From: Otatea glauca
Taxonomy: Eukaryota > Streptophyta > Magnoliopsida > Poales > Poaceae
Length of the DNA: 64,000 bases
Direction of reading: 5' to 3'
NCBI GenBank assembly: GCA_036346275.1
Contig: JAYEVK010000238.1
Coordinates: 1 to 64,000, forward strand
In this document: in pieces, positions 33,667 to 44,243 of the stretch
How positions within the stretch are numbered: position 1 is the first letter of the stretch
Layout: each line of letters opens with the position of its first letter
Translations under genes and position numbers: made by a program
The notes under the pieces: model-generated
Databases searched by the model: none
What the model saw: only the letters and a program-made list of their open reading frames with translations
Told to the model about the DNA's origin: nothing

Positions 33667-36600
33667 TTGCTATAAGGGTGAGTACTTAAAGCACTCAGTA
33701 AGTTGTGCACATAATGCAATTCTAGTATAACTATATGCAAGGCTTATTCCAAATGAATGGATGATATGGCTATTTTGCGATAAAGTAGTACAATAAATAG
33801 ATTAAAATGATAGTAAAACAAATAACAATAATGAATAATAACTTTCAGGTATTTCTCAAGAGTAAACCTGGCACACAGCCCTTAATAATTTCCAACACTT
33901 CTAATGGCTCACAACCTCCCTTCCTAAGTTTTTATTTTCTAAAATCTAACCCTTCACTGAAATTCCCGAGCATTGTCCATAACCAGGTACACGATTAGGT
34001 TTGTCTCATTCCAGACATGTGGTCGCATAATTAGCCCAGTTCAATGACTTGCAAGTTTAAGTCATCGAGACAAGACTTCCAACAATTCACTCATAGAAAA
34101 CTACCTCACAAACATTCATATATCAACTTGTCAACATATCATCCCAATGTCACAAAGGCCCACCATGGCACAAAGCCCCTTGCCACATGCTCCGGTCTAA
34201 ATCATTTACCACCCCAGATGATTATTGTGCAACACATGCCATCAACAACTCAACATCATTGCGTGACGGTACATGACATACCGTTTCATAAACATATTCC
34301 ATTAGTCAAATTGAATTTGCTCTTTCAAAATAATATCAATAATCCGTTGCATGGCTAAGCAAACTAAGCACAATCTAACCAAACCATGTTGGTATCTAAT
34401 AGCAACCAACTAATAATAAACAATCCTAGGATGACAAATAATCATGGCATACAAATGACAAGGTAAGTATAATCCAATTAAGTAGAAAAACTAGATCCCA
34501 AACTATTTGAAAACAGTTCTAAGTTTAACATCTCATGTAGCATATTGAAACAACATAACATTTTATAAAACTAGGTTCAACATGATTAAAGCATAACTTG
34601 CCTTGCAAAAGCTCTTGTTCTTACTCTGGACCTTGCTCTTCAATCAACACTTCACCCTCGAACGCTCCAGGCACTTTGATGTCTACGTAAACCGAGAGAA
34701 AATAGAAATAAATACAAAAATAGAGAGAAAACAAACTCTAAATATCAAATAAAATTCATCATTAAATAGACCTCAATTTTACAAATTTTTAAAAACTTGA
34801 ATCGTCTCAATCGGAGCTCGTATGAATAAGAACATGCTCTCGAAAGATTCACAAATAGACCACGATTGGTCCACGGTGGACCGGGCACAAAGCAATAGAG
34901 CGACTGACACGCAGGCCCGCACGGATGCTGACTGGGCTACATAGGTAGACGCTGACCAGTCTGACACGTAAGCAACATGTAAACACTAGAGCTGACACGA
35001 CGCACACTTGTCTTCCACGTGTCAACCGTCGGGACATGCCACGTCGGAAACGGTGGCGCAGGGCCCTATGGTCATCGCTGGCGACCAAGGAGAGCATCTA
35101 TGGCACGCTTAGGACGACGCGTACCTGGTGACGCAGTCAGATTCCTGATTGGTGCATTGAAACGACGATGGTGATGACTAGAACAACGATGGCTTCGGTT
35201 CCCTTGGCACGACGGCGCTTCGATGAGTCTCCGGTTGAACCAACGCACACACAAGACAGCCAAGGTGACAACGAATCCAACGCAACTAGTCTTGAGCCTT
35301 GGAAGTCACGGACGACAGTGAATCGATGAGATTTCTTCACGGCGGCGCTTTACGGAAAACCTCGTATTGGGAGCAAACGACGACGCAACATGCTATAATG
35401 ACCTAGGGTTTCGGATTCTTAGGGCTTGGCGATCACGGTGCTCCCCTTTTATGCCCTTGGAGTCCGTGCTCCACTCAACAATGCCCCCAAGTCGGTAGCC
35501 AAGACGGCGGTGCGGCCAGGAATCCAAATCGGAGACGATGATCAGGACGCTGCCACATGGCAAGATCCGACAACTGTCACCGATCTGGACTCCACATAAT
35601 CTCCACCACACACGCTAGCCGGATCCGACGACCGCTAACAAGCTAGGGTTCCATTTACCGAGACAACCTAAGCCACAAATCAAAATCCAATGGTCACGAG
35701 ACCCTTAGCGTTATCCGAACCGATTCCAACCGTCCAATCAAGATCGACGGTCTCGATTCTACGGTTTCATGAGCGGGCAGGCTGAATAGGTCGAATCAGG
35801 CCAGTGCGAAGATTTGGGTTGTGCCCGCAAGGGTTCGGCCCATTACTATACAATCGATTTTCAAACCCTTTTTCAATTAAAATAATTTTAGAAATTAAAC
35901 AAAGCGAAATAAATATAGCAAAATTATCAGAAAAATTTTGAAAAAATATTTCGAAAACATTTGGAACTCAAATGAGTTATTTTTGACAAAAATTTATTTA
36001 AAATTTTCAAATATTTAAATAATATTCATAATAAGCATAATTCGAAAATATTAAAAAAATTCCAAAAATTCCCAAAATGCACAAATAATTATATTAAAAT
36101 ATTTTGAACAAAAAATTGGGATGTTACAGCAACTCACCTGTTAGCGTGCAAAAAGGGAGCCATGACGCGTCTTGTGGTGGTGGGTTGAGCTAATATCCGG
36201 ATATTTGAAATAAGTTTACCAGATACTATCCGATTAAAATTCTGGATAGCTCCAAATCTGACGGATACTTTCATCCCGAATCCGTTTCCATATCTGACAA
36301 AAATTACCCGAACCCGACTTTGAGATCCAAAAATGCACGGATATTGGATTTCATGCTCCGAATAAGATCCGAATTTATTTAGATGGACGAAAGGTCGGGA
36401 ACTATCCACTCCGTTTGCACCACTGCTAGCAAGCGGGCCCAGGCTGTTAGCGAGCGAAGGGAGGAGGGAGAACGCGGCTTGAGTAGAAGACGGTTCCTTG
36501 AGGAGAAGACGGAGAGGGGAAGGCGGCTCAGAAGAGGATGGCGCATGGGTGAGAAACGGGCCAGAATAGGAGTTGAGCTGGGCCAACAAAGAAAGATTCA

Positions 36601-36916
36601 GCCCATGGACGGAAGGTGATTTTCAATTTGTTTTCTAATTTATTTAATTGCAGAAATCGAGTTTCAATTTTTAAAATTAGCAAACTAACTCCAAATATTA
36701 TGAAACTTTTGGAGAGGCACATTAGATTATTTATATCCTACATAAATTATTTCCATGGTCGGTTCAGGTTTTATTTAATTTATAAAATTCACAAACCGCG
36801 GTAGAAATTTAGAAAAAAAATTCTTTAATGAAGAAAATTTTGAAAAGTTCATGATAAATGTAGGAAAAGATTTTAGAACTCAAATAATTATATTTTTGGA
36901 ATTTTTGGATGTTACA

Positions 36917-37370
36917 GTTATATTCTCTGTTTGGCCAGGATTTGAATCCTACAGTACATAGTTACATTCTTTTTTGTTTCATGCATGTTGTTTTTCTAAA
37001 CATGGGTGCATTAGGCCGATCAGCGGCTTGGATATTTGTAATATAATGCACCAAAAAAAATGAAAAACGTTCTACATATTGAAATACTTAAGATATAGAT
37101 ACATTCAAAATTTTATAGCCATTTGTGGTACCGTTCAAGAAAAACAAAAAAAGTATCAAAACAATACATATTTGTTCTTTATGTACCACATGCCTCTGAG
37201 TTTGGTACTGAAATTTTGTGCGTACCATTGTACAATGCATCTGCAAAATTTTGAGATTTTTTGTACGTTTATAGCAGCACAAAATCGTGTCAAACTGAGG
37301 TGCAGCCGTGCAGGCGCACCCATAATTTAGCTGGATTTAACCTTATTTCATTCAAACCCTGTAACCAAAT
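36917..37370. other. Host-side sequence between the two transposon stacks
   Basis: This 454-bp piece lies between the right flank of LTR I and the left target duplication of the hAT element (aaccaaat, 37363-37370). Before the insertions it would have lain next to 58280, just upstream of the WEX-like gene, so it may include that gene's ancestral promoter. It is AT-rich. I see no ORF with a family match. Confidence 0.55.
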
Positions 37371-37379
37371 TAGAGATGC

Positions 37380-37580
37380 CCAAATGGGTCGGCCCGAGGC
37401 ATAGCACTATTGGCCCAGTCCGAGCACGACACGGTCCAGCTGTAAACGGGCCGTGTCGGTACGGCCCACCAGTCCGTGCCGTGCTTGGGCCAGCACTGCG
37501 GCACGGCCCGTTTACGACCGGGCCCGGCCCGGCAACGGCGTGGCATGGCATGGGTACGGTCCGTTTAGCCCGTTTAAAAA
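37380..37580. repeat. Left subterminal repeat region of the hAT
   Basis: It carries many copies of cggccc, gggccg and acgggcc in both orientations (for example gggccgtgtcggtacggccc). The right subterminal region 58065-58265 has the same motifs (ccgggccgatccggcc, cacggccc). Clustered subterminal repeats are known transposase binding sites in hAT elements. Here the role is inferred. Confidence 0.6.
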
Positions 37581-40554
37581 ATAGTTGTTTTATAGTCGTT
37601 GGAGGTTTAAAAAATTCAAAAAATATATGAAACAATTCAAAAAAAATTCTAATTTTTTTCCTATAAATAGTTGGCTACCCCCCATTTTCACACCATCAAT
37701 CTTGCATTCTCTTCTACTCATTCTCCTGTGAAAATTCTTTTGCTCTTGGTGGTAATTTGGCAAAATTCAAAATAGTTTTGTCAAAAATCCAAAATTCGGC
37801 TTTTGGCTTGTCAAAAAATCGAGGTGATAATTGTGATTTATTTTTTCATTTTGTTAGTATTTTAAATCATATTTTAGTATTAATAGCGTAATTATTTCTT
37901 GTAGTTTGCTTTATAGAGCCTAGGGATTTTCCGTCGTTCCCAGCTTCTGATTTCGGTATTTCACCTAAGGAGCTTCTTGCATCATATCAAGCTCAAGAAG
38001 ATGCAGGAGTTGTGCCATCCTCAGGCTCTACAAGTGCTACTGCGTCGGCAAGCACCGGGGCGAAAAGAACAAGACGCAATACATCGGGAGTCTGGAAAGA
38101 TTTTGAGCAAATTTTTTAGACTTCAAACGACGTCCAGAGCAGGTATGCTGTTTGTAAATATTGTATGCATAAATTAACTGTGAAATCTTCAGGTGGAATG
38201 GGGCACTTGAAAAGGTATGCTGAGAGCTGTAGAAAAAAAGCGGGGATGGCTTTGAGACAGACGCAATGCAAAGACAACCCCGACGGTGCAGACGAATCGA
38301 GACTACAATCCTGAGGTAGCTCGTGAATCTTTTTGTCGTTTAATCGCTTCTCAAGATCTTCCTTTAAACTTTGATGAGTCAGCTGCGTTTGAAAGCTATA
38401 TTAGGACCGCTCATAATCCTAGGTTTTCTGCAGTTTATAGACAGACAACAACTAGAGATTTGATTAAATATTATAATAATTGTCGCAATGTGAGACCCCG
38501 TTCTTGCAAACAGGAACCTCCATGTGATTACTGTACTAGTCCCATGATCAGTGGCTAGCACCCACATGTTTACAACATCCATATCACAACCACAAGATAT
38601 TAAACTGATAAGTGTAAATTACAAGCAGAAATAATTATACAGAGTTTAAAATTTATAAAGACTGAACATCGGAAAATAGAGAGTTAAAGAACTCCAAAAG
38701 CCTCGCGGTTTGCCCACTAACCCTCAGGCAACTGACTTGGCAAACCTAGGAAAAATCATCGTCAAACACCACGTGCCCTGCGTTAAAGCAAGAATCGTTT
38801 GGCACTTCGCAGGCTTCGTCCTCTGAGACAGCAGATGCAAGATTGAGTACATTGGTACTCAGCAATACTTATAGTGTTTAACAAATGCAAATAATTATCA
38901 TGCAGGCTAAGCAAGGCAGGTTCCAAGTTATTTTGCAGTTGCATAAACATTTAAAATACCAATACAGTAGATTGAAACACCGCATCTTAAAATAGGCAAG
39001 TTGAGGCATAATTTGATAAGCAAATATTCAAGTCTTTCAACCCAGTCTACCCGACTGCAAAAGTCCCCGTGTCCATCCTTTGACACAAAAGCTAGCTGCA
39101 AAGCGGTTTCCTTCCCAAACCCATTTTCTAGAAAATACCGAAAACTCTAACATTGGAATGACTTCACCAAGTGTCCTTGACCGTGGACGCGGCTAATCGA
39201 TTAGATTTACACTCTGCAGAGGAGTACAGCTTTACCCACAAGGAATGAGCAACCTCTTTTGCTAGGCCAACTAACACACTTCCTTTGGTGTGTCGGTAAG
39301 GAGATCATACAGAGCCGTTACATTATCTAGATGTGGCTTTGAACCAGCCCGGGACGTTTAACCCTCGCCATGAAAATAGAAACACTCACCCAAATCGTGG
39401 ATCCATTTTCATCACACCCAACACCACATTTCTGTTCATGACAAGGCGTACACCGTTGCATTGGTATGTAGAAAACCCTACAAGCAAACCAAACCGGAAT
39501 GCCTGTGCAATCTCCCGCCTTCCTTAGATGCAAAGCCACATCTAAACAACTTAATAGGCTAAGACCCACCCATACAAGCCCTTGTGGTTGTACGAAATTC
39601 TTGGATCTATAGCGTCCCATTGCTCGGTCCTTAATCCGACACAGGAGATACTCCACCCTACACTACGTGCAACTCCCTTTGCACCTCCGGCTATTACCAA
39701 TAATCGCCCGCGTCAAAACATAGTTTTATTTTGGGTTTTTAACCAAGTACCAGCAACATTTTCCAAATGAGGACCATACATTTGTTGAAAAGAATGAAAG
39801 CATACAACAAGTAGCTTAAGCAGGTATATTATGCTAGCGGTTATACCCAAAATGACATTTAGCATGTCTAGTTCAAACTAAGGTTTGTAAGGTTCACATA
39901 TTCATACAGATTGAGGTAAACCATAATTTACAGGATTAACTACGGTTCCAACCCAAATTAGTATTTCTAGGGAGAATTATCCGGATGCATAGTACATAGA
40001 TAAAAACAACATAATGTAGGTAAATTATCAGGCTCGACATGATCAAGGGGTTGCTTGCCTTGCAACTCGCTGTCTAGCTCCGGATCTGGATCAGCGACGG
40101 CGTCGTCTTCCTCCTCGAGCATATCGGATTCTACACGTCGATTAACCTGAAACATAGCAAATATTAAACTTCAACAAGGGCAAAAAGAAAACAGACAGTA
40201 AACCAAATAAAGATTAACTGCAGAAAACAGGGGTATATCTTAGGGTTTGGATTATAAAATTTTAAGACTTCATGATGTAGTTAATTATGCATTCAAAGCG
40301 TTAATGCTTCTTATGATGAACAACATGAGTTTTTCTTGCGGATTATTTATTCTTATATTACGAATTCAAGAGGTTAAAATTATAAATTCCTATATTTATA
40401 ACTTTGAATTATAGATGCTAAAATTATCCAGATTAATAAAATTTAAGACATAAGATAGCGGAGTTGATTGCACTAAATCTATTAAGCTATGCTATTAAAT
40501 TTGTTCATGACTTGAGCCCATAAAATCTATATCCTAACTATTTAACTTCCTATG

Positions 40555-40616
40555 CATATATATTTATATGCATATATATATATACATATATGTATATGTA
40601 TATGTGTGTGCACATT
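40555..40616. repeat. TA/TG-rich microsatellite
   Basis: An imperfect run of (at)n with gcatat and tgtata interruptions ends in gtgtgtgcaca. It lies in LTR E. Confidence 0.85.
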
Positions 40617-42941
40617 TGACACCTAGGTTACTTCATAATCTTAAAGGTAATTCAAATCAAGATTTCTCCTTAATCAAGTTTAAGCATTCTACTGATTCCC
40701 TAAAATTCAGAAAATCAATTTTTAATCATTTCATAATCTTTCCATACAATTATACATATCTAAATTCCAATGTATTGAAAGCAAAGCTTAAATGGAAAGT
40801 AGTTCAATCATACATGAAAATTTAATATTTTTTATATATTTGAACTCCAGGAAACATAAGGATCCTAGAAAAATTAGCTTCATTAAATTTTAACTTTTGT
40901 CTGCAAGATTTTTGTATAAAGCATGTCTTTAGGCCTTCTATTCAAATTTGAATTTCAAATTCACCCAGTGATCATTTTTAAAATTCTATTGCATATTATG
41001 AAAGAACTTGATTTTACATGAATATAGAATTTTATTTCACTAATTTTGGAGTTACCATGCAAAAGATATAGCTAAATGATTTGTCTCGGTTTTCTGAAAA
41101 TCAACTAAAATCCAAAATACGCTTCCTCAATTGGAAAATGGCTTTCGGCTTTTGGCTACCGAGCGCTTGAATCGCCCGCAGCCATCGACATCCCGACTCG
41201 GGCCGTCGGCCGATCGAGTTGGCGCGCGCACGAGCAAACGGCCTGGAGACTGACAGTTGGGCCCCGCCCGCCAGCGACACGCGACGCACGCGAAAATCTA
41301 CCGAGCGACTAACAGTCCGACCCCACCTGCCAGTGACCCGAAGCAGAGTGGTTTGAACTCCGGCTCACCGCTGGCGAACCAGCGCCGCGGCGGCGGAATG
41401 GGTAGCTCCGAGAGCACCAGCGTGCCTAGGCGATCCTAGGGGTGGTACCCATTCGCCGGGGGATGGCCGGGAAGGTGGTCGCCATCGCAAGGGTGCGGCC
41501 GCCGCCATGGCTGCGCGAGCAAAAGCTCGCCGCCGGCCATCTTTTCGCTGGGAAAGAACAGTGTGAGCATCAGTGAGCTACGAGTGAGCTAGTTCACCTG
41601 AGAAAGAAGGCGGAGAATGGTCGAAGGTGGCTGCCCGCGTGCGCCGATCGGAAGGAAGAAGAACGGCGGTGGAAGTGTGCTGCAGGTGAAAATGAGTGGA
41701 AATAGGGAGGGGTCAGTACTCAATAAGATGCGGCGAAGCTATAGAAAGGAGAGATTTCAAGGATTGGTGCCTTTTTGGCTGCTTCACCGGTTTTTCCCCT
41801 TTCGGTTCTTCGCGGCAGTACAAGGAGAAGAACGCTTCAATTGGCTCGAGGCTTGATGACTCTCAGAGAAGAAGAAGATGGGGTCTCAGTGGTGACATAG
41901 GGATGTACTTATAGCCGAGTTGAGGCGGTCTCACCAGGGTTTGATCGCACGCGCAAGGCTCGGCTCAACTCGGCACGGAAGCGACGAGGTGGCGCGTGGG
42001 TTTTGAGGGCTCAGGACAGCACGGTATGGTCAAGGCATGGCGTGGAGGTACTGCAGACAGGCCGTGGCAGCGTTCAATTGCGGAGCTCAGCGGAATTGGC
42101 GCTGAGACGCAGAGGGCGGCGAAGCCTCTCGAGCCTCGTACGGTGGTGAGGGGAAAGGAGAGGTGAAGGGAAGCCGAGACTGACAAGCGGGACCGGGGGC
42201 CACCGGTTGGCGAGTGAACCGTTTTCCCGTTCCTGCCAGCGAACGGTTACGGAAAAAGGGGCGGGCCCACACATCAGAGAGAGAGCGAATCAAGAGATAA
42301 GTTTTGCCGGGACAGCTCCATGTGGGCACTAAAATGGCTATCAAATCGAGGTATATTTTTCTCAAACTTTTTGAACGACATAATCTGGGAGTTTTTATCC
42401 TGCAGTAAAATTTTCAGATTAAAATATCCTATAATGAATTAACTAAAATTCTGATACTGTGCACTGTATAGGATTTGTATTTCGGCATTCTATTTATTTA
42501 AGGGTGTAAACCATATTGATTATTTTCAAAACTTTTTATAGGAGTTCAGTTTGGTTTATGGATATCTCCATAAAAATTTCAAGTCAAAATATTAAGTAAA
42601 TATTTTATAACAATGCTGACATGATGATTTTCAGTTTGTAATTGCCTCAGTTCTTGAATTTTTAGAGGGCTTTTCCGACATGATAAATTCCTGAGATTTT
42701 TACCAGATGTCTATACTTCTCAGATGGTGATATGGTAATTTTTATGGATCCTGATAAGTTTTTATTATTTTCCATTAATTCTGACTTCACAGTTTTTAGT
42801 CAAAAAGAGACAATCAATTATTTTATTTAATTATATTTCAGCACCTAGGATTTTTACTAGATAGTTTTACTGGTTTACCAGCATGAATAAGGTCTCATGG
42901 TAATTTTTCCCATTTTTACTTTTACCTCTTTACATTCTTAC

Positions 42942-43775
42942 TGTCGACGATCGGGACCGTCGACCGCAAAAGAAGGGGGAAGGATCGCACGAAGGGGCGA
43001 GGCCCAGAGTCGCGTTCGTTCGGGAAGAGGGGTTAGGAGACGTGCAGCACCGGGAAGAAGGACGAGCAAACAGGGGACACAATGTTTATACTGGTTCGAG
43101 CCCCCTATGTCGTGTAACAGCTCTACTCCAGTCTTGCCTATAGGCGAAAGATGTCTAAAAGCTCCTCGGGAGAGAACTACAGGGGGAGCCCGCTGCCGAG
43201 GGTGGCGCGGTGAACGGTGGAGTATGTAAGTGTTGCCTTGTGCGATCTTGTTACCGTTGCGGTTCTTTGGATACCGGGTGTCCTTCCGACCGGGGCGGTC
43301 GATGCGTTTTATAGGCTCCCAGCACTGATCCTGAGGCTGACGTCAGGTGGCCATTCGTGAGTTGACGGGAGCAGTTAGCCCTAGTTCCCACGTAGGGGGA
43401 CTGACGGGAGTTGTTGGGGGAGTGGTTGACCCTAGTTCCCACGCAGGGGATTTTGACAGGGGCAGATAGCCTCTAGTCCCCACGCAGGGGGACTGACGAG
43501 AGTGGTTGACCCTAGTTCCCACGCAGGGGACAGAGGTCATCCATACATAAGAGAGGAGATCTATTACATTGAAGTCTGGATCGGGGGTACCGAGGTCGAT
43601 GAGGTCGTCGAGGTTTTGTAGCAGTCTGGGGAAGCTCTTGCCCGAGCCCGGGAATAGTCTTTCCGAGCTCGGGACCACCTCGCCCGAGCTCAGGAACAGT
43701 CCTCTTAGCTCGGGGGAGGACGGCCGAAATCCCTGGGGGGGTCTGGACACGTGTCAGGATGACCGATCCCCGACA
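42942..43775 (-). repeat. 3' LTR of element D (834 bp)
   Basis: It matches 55215-56045 throughout. On the minus strand a TATA box (cctataaaac) lies at 43306-43315, conserved in the other copy at about 55581-55590. It includes four or five copies of a ctagttcccacgcagggg motif (43378-43534). Confidence 0.95.
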
Positions 43776-43798
43776 ACCAGCCCCCGAGGCTCAAGAAA
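43776..43798 (-). other. Polypurine tract of element D
   Basis: On the minus strand the sequence just before the LTR start reads gagcctcgggggctggt, a purine-rich tract in the position expected for plus-strand priming. Confidence 0.7.
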
Positions 43799-44126
43799 CG
43801 GTCTGAGACTCTAGGCGTTCTTGAGTCTGAAGTCTTCGCGGAGGGATCGCCCTTTTGGCCGAGCCCGGGAATGTTTGAGTTCTAAAGCCTTGTCTTTGAG
43901 TGGGCTTGATGATGCCTGGGATGCTTGGGCTTTCTCCGCCTCAAGGGGACGAAGGGGGCCCGGAAGCACCCGATCCTCGGGGACGAGGAAGTTGGAGGGA
44001 TGGCTAGCGGACGTTTGAAAAGACGCGTCCGTGCGAGAGTTTCGAAGGGTCACGATACATCGGTTACTACTTGCCGGCTGTGGGCGCGCCTTTTGAGGCG
44101 ATAGTAATGTCGGTAGTTGAGGCGCC

Positions 44127-44133
44127 TTTAAAA
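44127..44133 (+). promoter_or_regulatory. TATA-like box for the antisense ORF of element D
   Basis: The run tttaaaa lies in GC-rich sequence about 110 bp upstream of the ATG at 44244 and is followed by a CT-rich leader. This is a plausible core promoter for plus-strand transcription, inferred from position only. Confidence 0.35.
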
Positions 44134-44243
44134 CCGGGAGGCCTCGCTCTCAAGCCTTTCTTCCCACCGCTCGCACTCTCGCCTTCTTCTTTCTTCCATC
44201 TGCCGACGCCGTCCTTTTGTTAATCTCGCACCCTCCCGACTCC

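Larger units (their letters stand above)
31524..36128 (-). mobile_element. Solo LTR F (gypsy, Tekay-like) carrying a Helitron-like insertion
   Basis: It begins TGTTGGGATTCG (31524) and ends GGGATGTTACA (36128). Flanks are gctac (31519-31523) and gcaac (36129-36133), four of five matching. Minus orientation is shown by the terminus and by a TATA-like cataaaaggg on that strand near 35441-35451. Removing the insertion at 31865-33666 leaves about 2.8 kb, equal to J and I. The segment 33670-33790 matches element B's 20325-20450. No internal region adjoins it, hence solo LTR. ORFs around 34849-35611 are shadows in GC-rich leader. Confidence 0.75.
929..36916 (-). mobile_element. Solo LTR I (gypsy, Tekay-like), split by nested LTRs J and F
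   Basis: Read on the + strand the LTR begins TGTCGGGCCCC at 929 and ends GGATGTTACA at 36916, so it is minus-oriented (TGTAACATCC start). After removing J (2127-30658) and F (31524-36128) the pieces 929-2126, 30659-31523 and 36129-36916 add to about 2.85 kb, close to the unexpanded size of sister copies F and J. Flanks are attat and gttat, a target duplication with one mismatch. No primer site, coding region or polypurine tract adjoins it, so it is called a solo LTR. The piece 929-2126 carries the family block (tacactctacagag through cacacttcctttggtgtg, about 1788-1872). Minor ORFs in it are shadows. Confidence 0.75.

Noticed and set aside
34779..35611. Minus-strand ORFs of 60-80 codons
   Set aside because: They lie in GC-rich leader of solo LTR F; no conserved motif.
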